Below, piece by piece: positions 1-13,699 of a stretch of 64,000 nucleotides of DNA. The stretch is taken from assembly GCA_018401705.1 (NCBI GenBank), contig JAGYKL010000015.1, forward strand, positions 1 through 64,000, given 5' to 3'. Position 1 is the stretch's first letter. Each line of letters starts with the position of its first letter. A model generated the notes under the pieces. The model searched no databases. It was given only the letters and a program-made list of their open reading frames with translations, and had not been told where the DNA came from. The translations under genes were made by a program, and so were the position numbers. This DNA comes from Bacteroidia bacterium. Lineage in GTDB: Bacteria > Bacteroidota > Bacteroidia > M30B66.

Positions 1-870
1 AGCGTCCTCAGTTCTACCTCGCTCATGATTATTTTCAAATATTTTGAGCGTTTCAAAGTGCACACCTTTGATGCCATCGTGATAAATTATTTTGTTGCTG
101 GAGCATTAAGCATCGTTCTTAACAGCTCAGGAGTTACATTATCTCAAGGTCCTGAAGAACCTTGGTTTTGGAATGCCCTAATCGTTGGAGTTCTCTTTAT
201 TACACTTTTCAATGTTATTGGAATAAGTACCCAAAAGATTGGAGTTTCAGTAACCACAGTTGCCAACAAAATGTCACTCATTGTGCCTGTTTTGTTTGCT
301 GTTTTTGTGTTGGGCGATTCTCTAAATGCAATCAAAGTACTCGGAATTGCACTTGCTCTTATTGCTGTATACTTGACCTCCCGCACCGAAAAGCGGGAAG
401 ATGTTGACAAAAGATTTGCTTTTTTCCCGCTTATCGTATTTGTTGGCAGCGGGTTCATAGATAGCTTCTTTAAATATAACGAAACCTACACGCTTGGCGA
501 TAACGGACTTCAACCCTTTATCACCTGGATTTTTATAACAGCTTCTGCTGTTGGTACAATAGCATTGATTTATAAATACGTAAAAACTAAACAAGTCCCT
601 AACAGAGCTGCATTTCTAGGAGGTTTGGCACTTGGAATCCCAAACTACTTTTCAGTGTTTTTCTTGATTAAATCACTCTCAATTAAGACTATGCAGAGCT
701 CGGTTGTTTTTCCGGTGAATAACATGTCAATTGTTGCTTTCTCAGCATTGGCCGGAATTTTCCTCTTTCATGAGAAAATCACAAAAATCAACAAACTGGG
801 AATTAGCTTATGTTTGATAGCTATAGCATTGATTGCCTTTTCGGAGCAGCTTTTCGCATTAATCAATTAA
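1..870 (+). CDS. EamA/DMT-family transporter, 5' truncated by window edge
   Basis: ORF 25..870 stays open in frame to base 1 (SVLSSTSLMIIFKYFERF...); repeated hydrophobic TM segments, EamA-like C-terminal half (NNMSIVAFSALAGIFLFHEKIT). Confidence 0.8.
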   Translation, partial: SVLSSTSLMIIFKYFERFKVHTFDAIVINYFVAGALSIVLNSSGVTLSQGPEEPWFWNALIVGVLFITLFNVIGISTQKIGVSVTTVANKMSLIVPVLFAVFVLGDSLNAIKVLGIALALIAVYLTSRTEKREDVDKRFAFFPLIVFVGSGFIDSFFKYNETYTLGDNGLQPFITWIFITASAVGTIALIYKYVKTKQVPNRAAFLGGLALGIPNYFSVFFLIKSLSIKTMQSSVVFPVNNMSIVAFSALAGIFLFHEKITKINKLGISLCLIAIALIAFSEQLFALIN

Positions 871-871
871 T

Positions 872-1477
872 TTGAATAAACCTGATACATATCGTTGCAT
901 AGCTTCACCAACCGAAAGTCTCTTTAAAGACAAAGGCAGTAAATTTCACGGTTATGCTTTCAGGGTTAGAGATGAAGACGAAGTAAAATCCTGTTTGGAA
1001 CAATTAAAAAAGCTTCATCCCTCGGCTCGTCATGTTTGCTACGCATTTAGAATCAATCCTTTAAACGAATATTACCGTGCAAATGACGATGGCGAACCTT
1101 CATCTTCGGCAGGGAAGCCAATTCTGGGACAAATTAGATCCTTTGAACTTCAAGAAACTCTCGTTGCTGTAGTTAGGTATTTTGGAGGAACTTTGCTGGG
1201 CGTGCCAGGACTCATCAATGCTTACAAAACTGCAGCTCAGGAAGCACTTTCAGCTGCTACAATTATTGAAGCAACAATCACTAAACCTATCGATTTGATT
1301 TCTGGTTACGAAAAAATGGGAGATGTGATGAAATTTGTCAAGGATAGCGGGTTTGAATATGAAACACCTCAAATGACAGAGAAATTTGAATTGAGAATGC
1401 ATATTCCCCATTCACAATGGGAAGATGTTTATACATTATGCCTCGAAAATAATTGGCTTCAAGAAGAAACCTCTTAA
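872..1477 (+). CDS. YigZ/IMPACT family protein
   Basis: KFHGYAFRVRDEDEV...HVCYAFR...NDDGEPSSSAGKPIL...VVRYFGGTLLGVPGLINAY motifs; probable TTG start. Confidence 0.88.
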   Translation: MNKPDTYRCIASPTESLFKDKGSKFHGYAFRVRDEDEVKSCLEQLKKLHPSARHVCYAFRINPLNEYYRANDDGEPSSSAGKPILGQIRSFELQETLVAVVRYFGGTLLGVPGLINAYKTAAQEALSAATIIEATITKPIDLISGYEKMGDVMKFVKDSGFEYETPQMTEKFELRMHIPHSQWEDVYTLCLENNWLQEETS

Positions 1478-1590
1478 CAATTGGCCAAAAGTAAGATTAT
1501 AGGAACAAGCAAGATTACTAAGAGGTAGTAAATCATATCTACCTGAAAATATGGGAAGTACTTCTTCCAAAAGTCCTTAAAACCGTTCAT
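1474..1590 (-). CDS. 38-aa single-TM microprotein (not in supplied ORF track)
   Basis: Minus-strand ATG at 1590: MNGFKDFWKKYFPYFQVDMIYYLLVILLVPIILLLANC*, stop at 1474-1476; convergent with and overlapping the end of the YigZ gene. Confidence 0.5.
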   Translation of the reverse strand: MNGFKDFWKKYFPYFQVDMIYYLLVILLVPIILLLANC

Positions 1591-1691
1591 GAGAGCAAGA
1601 TAAGATTAATTGAGATAAAGCTTAATAAGTTAATTGAATACTCATTTTATTCAGCCTGCATCTTTGCTATCTTCGTCACTTATTTTTGAGC

Positions 1692-1892
1692 ATGCATATT
1701 TTAAAAATAAAAGGTAAAGCTAAAATCCCTGATTACATTCAAATACGTGATGATGACTTTACGCTTAAAGCATATTTCAGGGTAGACAGGCCTGAAAAAT
1801 CTCTCATTAAAATAGGCCTTGAGCATCGTTTAGAAGAATTGCTGAAGCTTATTGAAGAAATGCCTTTTGGTAAGGTTTTAAAAATTGACTGA
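1692..1892 (+). CDS. conserved hypothetical small protein upstream of ftsE-like gene
   Basis: MHILKIKGKAKIPDYIQIRDDDFTLKAYF...; ends just upstream of the next gene's ATG. Confidence 0.65.
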   Translation: MHILKIKGKAKIPDYIQIRDDDFTLKAYFRVDRPEKSLIKIGLEHRLEELLKLIEEMPFGKVLKID

Positions 1893-1896
1893 GCCC

Positions 1897-2577
1897 ATGA
1901 AAATGGATACAACGATATCACTTAAAAACGTGAACATTTATCAAAATGATCATCTCATTCTGAGTGATGTAAATATAACTTTAGAGAAAGGTGAGTTCGT
2001 TTACTTAATAGGAAAAACCGGAAGCGGAAAAAGCTCTCTTTTAAAGACTTTATATGCCGATTTACCTCTTGTAGAGGGAGAAGGACACATAAGTGAATTC
2101 GATTTGAATAAAATCAAAACCCGGGATATTCCCTTTTTAAGAAGAAAACTTGGGGTGATTTTTCAGGATTTTCAGCTATTGGGAGACAGAACCGTTGAAG
2201 ATAATCTTCGTTTTGTTTTGAAAGCCACAGGCTGGAAAAAGAAAAATGAAATGGATGATCGAATTGATGATGTTCTTCGCAAGGTTGGCTTACCCACCAA
2301 AAAACACAAAATGCCTCATCAACTTTCAGGAGGTGAACAACAAAGAGTTGGTATTGCCAGGGCTTTATTAAACGACCCTGAAGTAATTCTTGCCGATGAG
2401 CCAACAGGAAGTCTTGACCCTGAAACTACCGCAGAAATTCTTCAACTTCTTTTAGATATCGCCGCAACAGGCAGAAGCGTTTTAGTTGCAACTCATGACT
2501 TAACTCTTTTTGAATTACATCGTGCCCGCACACTTAAATGTGATGGCGGAATGATCATCGATTCAAACCTGCTTTAA
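1897..2577 (+). CDS. ftsE: FtsE-like ABC transporter ATP-binding protein
   Basis: Walker [10 protein letters not shown], signature LSGGEQQR, Walker [17 protein letters not shown] at 1897 preferred over 1885. Confidence 0.85.
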   Translation: MKMDTTISLKNVNIYQNDHLILSDVNITLEKGEFVYLIGKTGSGKSSLLKTLYADLPLVEGEGHISEFDLNKIKTRDIPFLRRKLGVIFQDFQLLGDRTVEDNLRFVLKATGWKKKNEMDDRIDDVLRKVGLPTKKHKMPHQLSGGEQQRVGIARALLNDPEVILADEPTGSLDPETTAEILQLLLDIAATGRSVLVATHDLTLFELHRARTLKCDGGMIIDSNLL

Positions 2578-2579
2578 AA

Positions 2580-3468
2580 ATGCTTTCTGTTCTCATTCCG
2601 GTATTTAACGAGGATATTAGAAACCTCGTAAATGACTTGAATAATCAGCTTGTTGAGTTAGGATTTATTTTCGAAATTAGAGTTTATGATGATGGCTCTC
2701 ATGAAAATATCAGAGACTTAAATAAAGAAATAGCATCTAATGATTCAATCATTTATGAGGAACTACCTAAAAACATTGGTCGTTCAGCGATTAGAAACAA
2801 ACTGGCAAAAGAAGCTAAAAGGTGATTGGTTTTAGTTTTTTAGATTGCGATTCGCAGGTCGGAGAAAATACTTCGCTGGTGAAATTATTCTGGCAGGAAA
2901 GTCAGAAAATTCAATCCTTTCAGGAGGAAGGATGTATCAAAAGATGAGCCTGAAAATAAGCGTCTGAAACTTCATTGGCTTTGGGGTTCTCAAAGAATTG
3001 CTCGATACTGAGCTGAGAATGAAAGACCCAGGTAAATAACTTCCTTTCGAATAACTTCATGCTTCATAAGTCAACATTCGAAAAAGTTAGCTTCGATACC
3101 TTGCTTTATGGCTATGGTTATGAAATGCTTTATTCGCCACTTGAAGCGGTTAAAGCGGAATACAAAATAAAGCATATTGAAAATCCGGTAATTCACGCGG
3201 GCTTGAGCGGCGGATGCTTTCTGAAAAAGATTGAGAAGAAAGCCTCGACAACCTCTATCGCCTCAAGGATATTTGTAAAGAAAAGGCATTCCTTTCGGTT
3301 AAAAAGTAAGCTCATGTTAGCTTATAAAGTCTTGAACTTTCAATTAAACAATTATTTGGAGCTTGGTTCGTCAGAAATTCAAACATTTGGAGAATTCAAT
3401 TGCTGGGAAAAAATCCTGACCTAAGAACTTTCGATGCTTATCGATTGGCTTATTTATTAAGTCAGTAA
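2580..3468 (+). CDS. family 2 glycosyltransferase, frameshifted
   Basis: MLSVLIPVFNEDI...RVYDDGS...ELPKNIGRSAIRNKLAKEAK continues in other frames (FLDCDS..., NNFMLHKSTFEKVSFDTLLYGYGYE...) to RLAYLLSQ*. Confidence 0.7.
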
Positions 3469-3515
3469 AGTCAATTTTGCCGCTTTGCTTGTATGTGCCC
3501 TAAAGTAGCAATCGC

Positions 3516-6500
3516 GTGAATTTTCTTGTATATAAAAGCTTCGGCAGGTTCTGGAAAGACTTACACTCTTGTAAAGAGTACCTTAAAATGGCTTTGAAGG
3601 ACAAAAATGACCCTTCGGCCTTTAGAAGAATACTTGCCATAACATTTACCAACAAGGCTGCTGCAGGAAATGAAGAGCGGGTTATTAGAACCTGCACGAT
3701 ATTTCAGCGGGCAAGGCAAAAATTGAATTAGTTCGAGATTTATGCAGAAGCGCTTGAAATTGAACAGCAAGAACTTATTGAAAGAAGTAAAAACTGTCTT
3801 TCTGCAATACTTCATCAATACACAGATTTCTCAATCGGCACGATTGATAGCTTTATGCACCGTGTTGTTAAGACTTTTGCTTTTGACCTTAAGTTGCCGG
3901 TTAACTTTAATGTAGAACTTGATTCTGAAGTGGTTTTGAGGTTGGCCATTGAGCAAGTATTGGATAAAGTTGGTGAAAATCAATCAATCACAAAAGCTTT
4001 GGTTGGTTTACCGAATCAAAAACCGAAGAAAAAGAACATGCGCATTGAGCAGGAGCTTTATGAAGCAGCTTCAGATTTGCTCAATGAAGAATCTGCACTG
4101 CTCATTAAAAAGCTGCAGCACCTCACAATTGAGGATTTCCTTGAAATAAGACAAAAATTGTTTTCACAAGTCATTAAGCTTGTCGAAGCATTTAATACAA
4201 TAGGTGACATCTGTTTGCTGAAACTTGGAGAAGCAGGACTTGAAACGGGGGACTTCTATCAGAGCAGAAGCGGAATTGGCAAATTAATGTTGTTATTACA
4301 ACAGTTTGCTGTGGGTGATCTTTTCGTCATGAATTCTTATCATCAAAAAGCTATTTATGAAGATGTTTGGTATTCGAAATCGGCTGATGCCGGAAAGAAG
4401 GAACAAATCGATGCTGTTTCAGAAGAATTGAAAAGCCTGATTTTGCAGGCAATTGATTTATGGGAAAGGAATTCTTCTGAATACATCCTCAGTTGTGAGA
4501 TTTTAAAATCGATTTATGCAGTAGCCTTGCTCAACGAGATTTCATTGTCTATCGATAAAATAAGAGACAATGAATTCATCGTGCATATCTCAGAATTTAA
4601 TCGCAGGGTTGCTGAGATTGTAAATAATGAGCCGGCTCCTTTCATTTTTGAGAGGCTAGGCGAACGTTATCAGCATTATTTAATTGATGAATTTCAGGAT
4701 ACTTCTGTGATTCAGTGGCAGAATATCATCCCATTGGTTAACAATGGATTAGCCTCAAATCATGCATCTATTATTGTAGGTGATGGAAAACAAGCTATTT
4801 ATCGTTTTCGAGGAGGCGAAGTTGAGCAATTTGCTAAATTCCCTGAGCCATATCCGGCAAGTCTTAATCCCACGCAAGTGGAAAGGTATACCCTTTTTAA
4901 GCATTTTTATAAACCGGAAAACCTCAACACGAATTGGCGTTCTAAGCCTGAAGTAGTAAACTTTAACAATGATTTTTATGAATTCCTTTCGGAGGAGATT
5001 CTTGCAGCTTCGCTCAAGGATGTTTATCTCGATCATAAGCAGGAATTGCCTGAAAAAACTGAAGGTGGATACATAGAATTTCGATTCACATCAAAAGACT
5101 TTATTAAGGAAGAGAGAGAAGCTTTTCATCTTGAAAATTGCGAAAAGATTATTCGTGATATGAAAGAAAATAAGGGCTATCAATACAAAGACATCGCTCT
5201 ACTTACGCGAAATAATGTGCAAGGAACCATGCTTGCAGGTTACCTTTTAAACAATGGAATTCCTGTTATTTCTAATGAATCTCTCCTGGTTAAAAATGCA
5301 CCAGAAGTGCGTATGCTTCTGGCTTGGATGCATATTTTAATCAGAAATCAGGTCAGTCTTCACCTGTTTGAGGTTCTTAAACTCCTAAATGACAGTGGAA
5401 TACTAAATTATTCATCCTACGAAGAATTGATTTCAGATATAAAACTCTCTGAAGATCATGTCTTTGCAAAGCTGAATGAATTGCAAAGATTGCCCGATAT
5501 TGATAAACTGAGAACAATGTCACTTACAGAAATCTGTTTCGATTTATGTAGAGTTTATCAATTTGATATTCAAAAGAATACATACATCCACTTCTTTTTA
5601 GAATCTGTTTGGAGTCTTTCGAAAAATCAGTCCTCCGACATTCCTGTCTTTCTTGACTTTTGGGAAGAAAAGAAGGACAAGCTGAGCATTTCCCTTCCCC
5701 AAGATGCAAATGCAGTTAAGATTATGACAGTGCATAAATCTAAGGGACTTCAGTTTCCGGTGGTGATTTTGCCTTTTGCGCATGGTCAAAGACCTCGCAA
5801 CACAAGCAAATGGGTTGAGGATGAAGAAAATTTACCAGCTCAGCTAAGTGCCGTGAAGCTTGAGTTCAGCAACAAAGTGAGTCAGACAAATCTTGCCCAT
5901 CTTGTTGAACAAGAGGAAGAACGGGAAACCCTCGACAATATGAATTTGCTTTATGTTGCAACAACTCGTGCCGAGGATGCTCTATACATTCTCAGTGGAC
6001 ATAGCGGCAATAAAGGATCCTTGCAAAAAGGCTGGGAGTCTTATATAGAAGCTTATGTGATTGACAGATTTGGTCCTGATGCAATTGAAAGTGGCTGTTC
6101 GATAGGCGATTCAAACTTTGTCAATTTAAGAAAATTTAAAAAGGATGAAAAAGTTACTGATTTCAGTACTTACAAGCGTGGCAATTGGTCAGAGAAAATT
6201 AAAATATCTCGACGTTCCAACCTAAACTGGGATTCTCAGCAGGAGCCAGAGCTTATTCAACGAGGGAAAGTAATTCACCGCTTATTAAGTGAAGTAAAGA
6301 CTCAAGCTGATATCCAAACTCAGCTTAATATTTTAAGTGATGAAGGTGTTATTGAGATTGAATTCATGAATGAATTGAAAGAATATGCCAATAAGGTCAT
6401 TCAACATGACGAGATAAATCCACTTTTGCAATCGGCAAAAGAAATCATTAGTGAGAAAGCATTGTTGCTGCAAAATGGAGAACTTTTAAGGCCCGACAGG

Positions 6501-6677
6501 GTCTTCGTTTTAGAAGATGAAGTTGTGGTTCTTGATTATAAATCAGGATTGAAGAAGCCTGAACATCATAAGCAATTGAAGAATTACATGAATGCTCTAA
6601 AGTCGCTTTATTCAAAGCCGATTAGAGGAATGTTGGCTTATCTGGGTGAAGAGCTTGAAATTGAACATGTTTCATAA
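3516..6677 (+). CDS. addA: AddA/UvrD-like helicase-nuclease (N-terminus disrupted by indels)
   Basis: Frame-corrected N-term FLVYKASAGSGKTYTLVKEYL...ILAITFTNKAA; IDEFQDTSVIQW, GDGKQAIYRFRGG, VKIMTVHKSKGLQFPVVILP, LLYVATTRA; C-terminal nuclease motif VVLDYKSG. Confidence 0.85.
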
Positions 6678-6690
6678 ATAGTGTAAAGCG

Positions 6691-6719
6691 TTGGTATTAT
6701 GGCGGAATTTCTATCTTTC
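6691..6719 (+). promoter_or_regulatory. candidate Bacteroidota promoter (TTG - 18 nt - TATCTTTC)
   Basis: TTG at 6691-6693 and TATCTTTC at 6712-6719 (one mismatch to TAnnTTTG), 22 nt before ATG 6741. Confidence 0.45.
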
Positions 6720-6740
6720 GCAAGCCTAAAATCGAGTTGA

Positions 6741-8166
6741 ATGAAAAAATTAATCTTGCCTCTTTCAGGAATGTTTCTTAGTAGTCTTTCTTTCGCTCAG
6801 GAACAGATTGATACTGTTGCAAATGCAGCTGAACCAACTATTGAAGCAATAGCTGAAGTGAGCAATATGCCAATAGCTTCTGAAGGCTTCTCAGCCACAG
6901 GTCTTCTAAGAGGACTTTTAGGTATGCTTGTAATCATTGCTATAGCTTGGGTTTTCAGCAGTAATCGTAAGGCAATTTCATGGAAAGTGGTTGGCATTGG
7001 TCTAGGAATGCAGGCTTTTTTGGCAATTGGAGTTCTAAAAATTGGTTTTATTCAGTCATTTTTTGAATTTATCGGAGGCATTTTCGTGAAGGTGCTCAAT
7101 TTTACTGCTGATGGTAGTAAGTTTCTCTGTGGAGATATGATGAATGTCGATTCATTTGGATTCATTTTCGCGCTTCAGGTGCTTCCAACAATAATCTTTT
7201 TTTCGGCCTTGACGAGTGTTTTATTCTACCTCGGAATTATTCAAAAGGTGGTTTATGGTCTAGCTTGGGTGATGACAAAAACACTCAAACTTTCTGGAGC
7301 TGAGTCACTTGCCGTTGCTGGAAACATTTTCCTAGGTCAAACAGAATCGCCATTAATGATTAAGGCTTATCTCGATAAGATGACCAAATCTGAACTTCTT
7401 CTGGTGATGATTGGAGGAATGGCCACTTTGGCCGGAGGTGTTCTTGCTGCATACATTAGTTTTTTAGGTGGTTCAGACCCGGTTGCCCGCTTAATTTTTG
7501 CCAAGCATTTGCTGGCAGCTTCAGTTATGGCAGCTCCCGGAGCTGTTGTTGTTGCTAAGATTCTTTATCCCCAAACCGAAAAGATTAGCAGCGATATAGA
7601 AGTAACAAAAGAGAAGATTGGAGACAATTTTCTAGATGCCATGGCAAATGGAACTACAGAAGGAGTAAAACTTGCTGCCAATGTAGCTGCCATGCTATTA
7701 GTTTTTGTGGCGTTTATTGCCATGTTCAATTATGTTATTGGTAAAGTTGGTGATTGGACTAGCCTCAATGAAATGCTGGCTTCTGCTACAGGTGGCGAAT
7801 ATAGCAGACTCTCTCTACAAGTTATACTTGGATATGTTTTTCAGCACCATTAATGTGGCTTATCGGTATAAGCACAGAAGATATGGTTCTTGCCGGAAGA
7901 CTGCTTGGAGAAAAGTAATCATGAGCGGAATTTATCGCTTACATAAGCTTAGCTGATTTAAAGGCCCGGTAGTTTCGGTTTTCGACAAAACTATCATCAT
8001 GATGACTTATGTGCTTTGTGGCTTTTGCCAATTTTGCCTCTATCGAATTCAAATTGGGGGTGGCTCTTTGGCTCCCTGCTAAACGTCCTATACTCACAAG
8101 GTTTGGCTTTAAAGCTTTGCTTGGTGGCACTTTAGCATCATGCTTTCTGCCACCTTGGTGGAATAA
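6741..8166 (+). CDS. NupC-family concentrative nucleoside transporter, C-terminus frameshifted
   Basis: GNIFLGQTESPLMIKAYL...MTKSELLLVMIGGMATLAGGVLAAYI; C-term in other frames: MTYVLCGFANFASI..., KRPILTRFGFKALLGGTLASC...LSATLVE*. Confidence 0.85.
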
Positions 8167-8174
8167 TACTCAAC

Positions 8175-9204
8175 CAATCTATTTCAGAAAGCCTGTAAAG
8201 GGCAATGAGCTTTTCTGCTGCTTCCGAAACAGAGATTTCACCAGATTGAACTTGGTTTTCGTAAACATGCTTTTGCTTATCAACTTCGGGGTGCTCGTTA
8301 AAATCAGATAAAAGCATATCTTGAATACTTTCCTTTAGCCATAAGGTTGATTGCTCTTTACAGTTGCTTTCTGGAAATGTGCATTGCCTTGAAGTTGACT
8401 TTCAAATTTTATAACTGTCTCCCAGATTCTTTAAATCGGTTTGTTCAATGGATGAACAAAGCAGGACTTGGGAATCCAGCGGAATCAGTAGCGGAAACAG
8501 GTGCCAAAGCCCTTTGGATATCCATTTTAGCTGCAGTCGATTTACTTACGTTATCGCCATCGGCTTTAGTAACTACAACTAAATCGGCCATTTCCTGATG
8601 CCGCGCTTTATGCCTTGATTCATCTCCTGCCCGGCTATTGAAATAAGTATAAACAAGTCTACCATCGACTTAACAGTTGTTTCACTTTGCCCCTACTCCT
8701 ACTGTTTCTATTAAAAATCGTATCAAAGCCAACCGCTTCACAGAGAAAAATGCTTTCCCGCGTTTTACGCTCTCCACCTTGAATACCTGAACTTGGACTT
8801 GGCCTTATAAATGAATCAGGGTGTAGGCCAAGGTCGTTCATTCTGGTTTATCTCTAAAATGCTGCCTTTACCCTGCTCCGAACTGGGGTCAACTGCAAGA
8901 ACAGCAGCCTTTTTACCCAATTGAATCAGATACATTCCTAAAGCCTCAATGAAGGTACTTTTACCAGCTCCGAGCATTCCAGTAATACCAATTCAATTGA
9001 TTTTCCTGAATGAGGAAGCAATAGTCTGAGTAAATCTGCCGAAGCAATGATATCTTCCTCTCTATGGCTCTCTACCAAGGTAATTGCATGCGATAATGCA
9101 TTTATGTCGCCCAGCAAAACATCTGCAATCTGTTTGATTCACTTCACTTGCTTCTGGCAGTTTTATTTATTAAATCGACCTGCGCTCGAATCCTTGTTCT
9201 TCAT
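8175..9204 (-). CDS. MeaB/ArgK-family GTPase, frameshifted
   Basis: Reverse strand, multiple frames: [82 protein letters not shown]. Confidence 0.75.
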
Positions 9205-9206
9205 AC

Positions 9207-9909
9207 TCAGAAAGATAAAATGCCTTCATCAGAGAAGCTATAATAACCGCTTCAGTAACTATTAAGTGATCTAGCAGCTGAATATCAAGTACTTAACGGC
9301 TTGACAAATTGACTTGGTTATTTTAATATACATGGTCGCTTGGTTTGATATTTCCAGAAGGATGATTGTGACAAATGATAAGAGAACTTGCGTTTGATTC
9401 GATAGCAAATCGCATGATGAGTCTGATGTCAGCTACTGTTGATGAGATTCCTCCCATTCCGATTCGTCTTGAGTTGATAATCTTGTTTGATCTGTTCAAA
9501 CCACATCGCCCAAAACTCTTCGTGAGGCAAATCCCTATTCAGGGGTGAAAAAATCTCATGAATATCCTTACTCGATTGAATTTGACGTCTTTGCATGGGA
9601 GCTGCTTCCTGCCTTCTCCTCCCTAATTCGATTGCAGCAGTTAGAGTAACTGCCTTAGCAGGTCCGATACCCTGAAAACGTTGCATTTCAGAAATGCTCA
9701 TTTTGCCCAGCTCAATAAGGTTACTCACCGAATGAAGCATTCGTTTGGCTAATTCAACCGCACTTTCGTTGCGCGTTCCACTTCCTAAAAGTATTGCAAT
9801 AAGCTCGGCATCAGATAAATGAGCCCTTCCTATCAATTCTAGTTTCTCTCTTGGTCGATCGTTTTCATGCAAGCTCTAATTGGACGATATGATTCTCAAA
9901 CGTGCTCAT
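9207..9909 (-). CDS. radC: RadC/JAB domain DNA repair-type protein, frameshifted
   Basis: HENDRPREKLELIGRAHLSDAELIAILLGSGTRNESAVELAKRML...; second frame SSLIICHNHPSGNIKPSDHVY...LDIQLLDHLIVTEA...FSDEGIL. Confidence 0.85.
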
Positions 9910-9914
9910 TCATC

Positions 9915-12122
9915 AAAGTAGAAATACCCGAATTAAACTCATCAACAAAACTGGATACGGTCCACAGGATTCTTCATCAGCAACTACTTCATCTGGAATT
10001 ACCATCCCAATAAATGAAAAGGAAGTTCTGTTAATGCCATATATTCAACAAAGCTTTCCTGCTGAATTGCATCAATTGTAACTATTCTTCCTTGAGATTC
10101 ACCAAACTAAGAAAGCATCCCTGCGAATGTTTTCATCAGTACCAATTGAAAAGCCAGAGATTTAACCATAGCCGATTCAGAAGATTGATAAACAATCCGC
10201 CATCAAACATCATGTGCAGATAGTATCATTTCATCTTGAATCAATCTACTGACAACATCTTGCAAAGAAGTTCTTCGTCTAAATTGAAATAAGGGACAGA
10301 GCTCTTTCTTTCTTTATGCCATTTAACAAGATATTCAGATGAGCTGATATCTTCCTTGGTTTCACCAAGTAAATAAATCAATCACCGGCATTTTGGAAAG
10401 CAAGACCCCATCGTTTTGTTTTTATCATCCAATAATCCCAACGTACCAATGGTTGGAGTTGGAAACACAGGAACAGCTGCTTCCCTGCCTTTGGCAGTTT
10501 GGTTATAAAAGCTCTGCACATTTCCTCCTGTAACAGGAGTTTCAAAAGGCAGAACAAGCAGCACCCATTCCTTTAATTGCATTTACAGATTGCCAATAGA
10601 CTTCTGGATTATAAGGATTTCCAAAATTGAGGCAATTGGTTATTGCCATAGGTTTTTGCTCCAGGCAAACCGGGTTTCGTGCAGCTTCAACAGCAATTGA
10701 AGCTCGGTAAACGGATCGGCATGAACGTATCTTGCATTTTTAATCAGCAGTTAGGGCGATTGCTTTATTTGACTTTTAATATTTGATAGCTGCATCGGCG
10801 GGCTTATTTGTGCTCACATATTGGCAGTGTGCCAACCATTTGAATCGTATTGTTTGTAACCCCAAGGATTTGCTTCCAGATTTGGGTCTCTCAATAAAAA
10901 GCCATGGCAACCTCATCTAAACGCTCAGGTTCAGCAATTGAATCAATCGAAAACTTCTTTAATTCATTGAAGTAAGCTGGCTCTTTGTACTCTCTGTCAT
11001 AAACAGGAGCTCCACCACCCAAAACCAAATCGCTGGCTGGAACATCAGCTTCTAATTCGCCATTCATATAATACTTCAAACGATTACCTTCGGTAACTTC
11101 CCCAATTACAGCATAATGCAAATCCATTTACTGAAAACTGCTAACTTCATCTTCACGTCCTTTCTCAACAACCATAAGCATTCTTTCTTGGGACTCAGAA
11201 AGTAGGAATTTCCCAGCTCCAACATTCCTTCCTGCCTCGTCGGAACCTTATCAGCAAATATTCATTCCATGTTCGCCTTTTGCCGACATTTCTGAAGTTG
11301 AGCAAGTAATTCCGGCCGCTCCCATATCCTGCATTCCAATGATGGCTTTTGTTTGGATAACTGAGTGTAGCCTCCAGTAATAATTTCTCTTGAAAAGGGT
11401 CGCCCCGCAGACTGCAGGTAAATCCTTAGCCGATTCTTCAGTTAAGTCTCCGGAGGCAAATGTTGCTCCGTGAATTCCGTCTTTTTCAGTTGATGAACCA
11501 ACAATGTACACTGGATTCCAACTCCATTATGAGTAGCTGGCTGTTTCCTTAGCCTTAACAATTCCTGCCGACATGGCATTAACTAAAGGATTTTCGTTGT
11601 AAACCTCATCCAAAAAATACTTCTCCACCAACAACAGGAACTCAAGCATTGCCATAATCTCCAATTCCCTTCACCACCCCTTTTTAATAACCACTTGGTG
11701 CGATCAAGTTCGGGCTTACCAAATCTAAGTGAGTTAAGCTGAGCAATTGGTCATAGCACCCATGGTAAAAATATCTCTGTTTATTCCTCCAACACCCGTC
11801 GCAGCGCCCTGGTATGGCTCTAAAGCAGATGGGTGATTATGCATTCTATCTTAAAACAACAAGCCAGACCATCACCAATATCAACCAAACCTGCGTTTCT
11901 TCTCCCTTTGTAAAATGGATTTCTCCCTCACGCGGAAGCGTCTTTGCTCATTTATTAGAATTCTTGTATGAACAATGCTCACTCCACATAACCGAGAAAA
12001 TACTCAATTCTGTAAAGTTGGGCGTACGCCTAGAATACACAAATCTTATCAAATTCTTCCAGGCAGCAAACCCAGTTTTGCTGCAACTTCCTATCTGTAA
12101 TGGCTTGTGTAGTTGTTGACAT
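9915..12122 (-). CDS. purL: phosphoribosylformylglycinamidine synthase (PurL), heavily frameshifted; left boundary approximate
   Basis: Frame pieces: [135 protein letters not shown]. Confidence 0.85.
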
Positions 12123-12255
12123 AATTCAGTGTGTGGCAAACCTACAAAATCAAAAGAAGCCTTACGCAGCAAAGCGCGTTCTAAGTTTGAACATCGTTGT
12201 TGATAATTTTGAAGATATCTGGTAGTATAAACTACCAAAACGTGAACGCCTAGTA

Positions 12256-13591
<1,336 letters not shown>

Positions 13592-13699
13592 GCTTTCTTA
13601 CTAAGCCGCAAAAGTAAACTAATAATGAAAAATGAGCTAGAAATGAGATTTGAAATTGCATTTCCTTCCGCCGAAGGCGAAAAGCAACGATGCAACTAT

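Noticed and set aside
1480-1690. tRNA or structured ncRNA in the yigZ-ftsE gap
   Set aside because: No cloverleaf or convincing stem found; the gap is better explained by the minus-strand microprotein and its leader.
8009-9265. Plus-strand ORFs at 8009, 8347, 9047 as genes
   Set aside because: 8009 contains out-of-frame NupC C-terminus; the others are antisense to the minus-strand meaB and radC reading frames.
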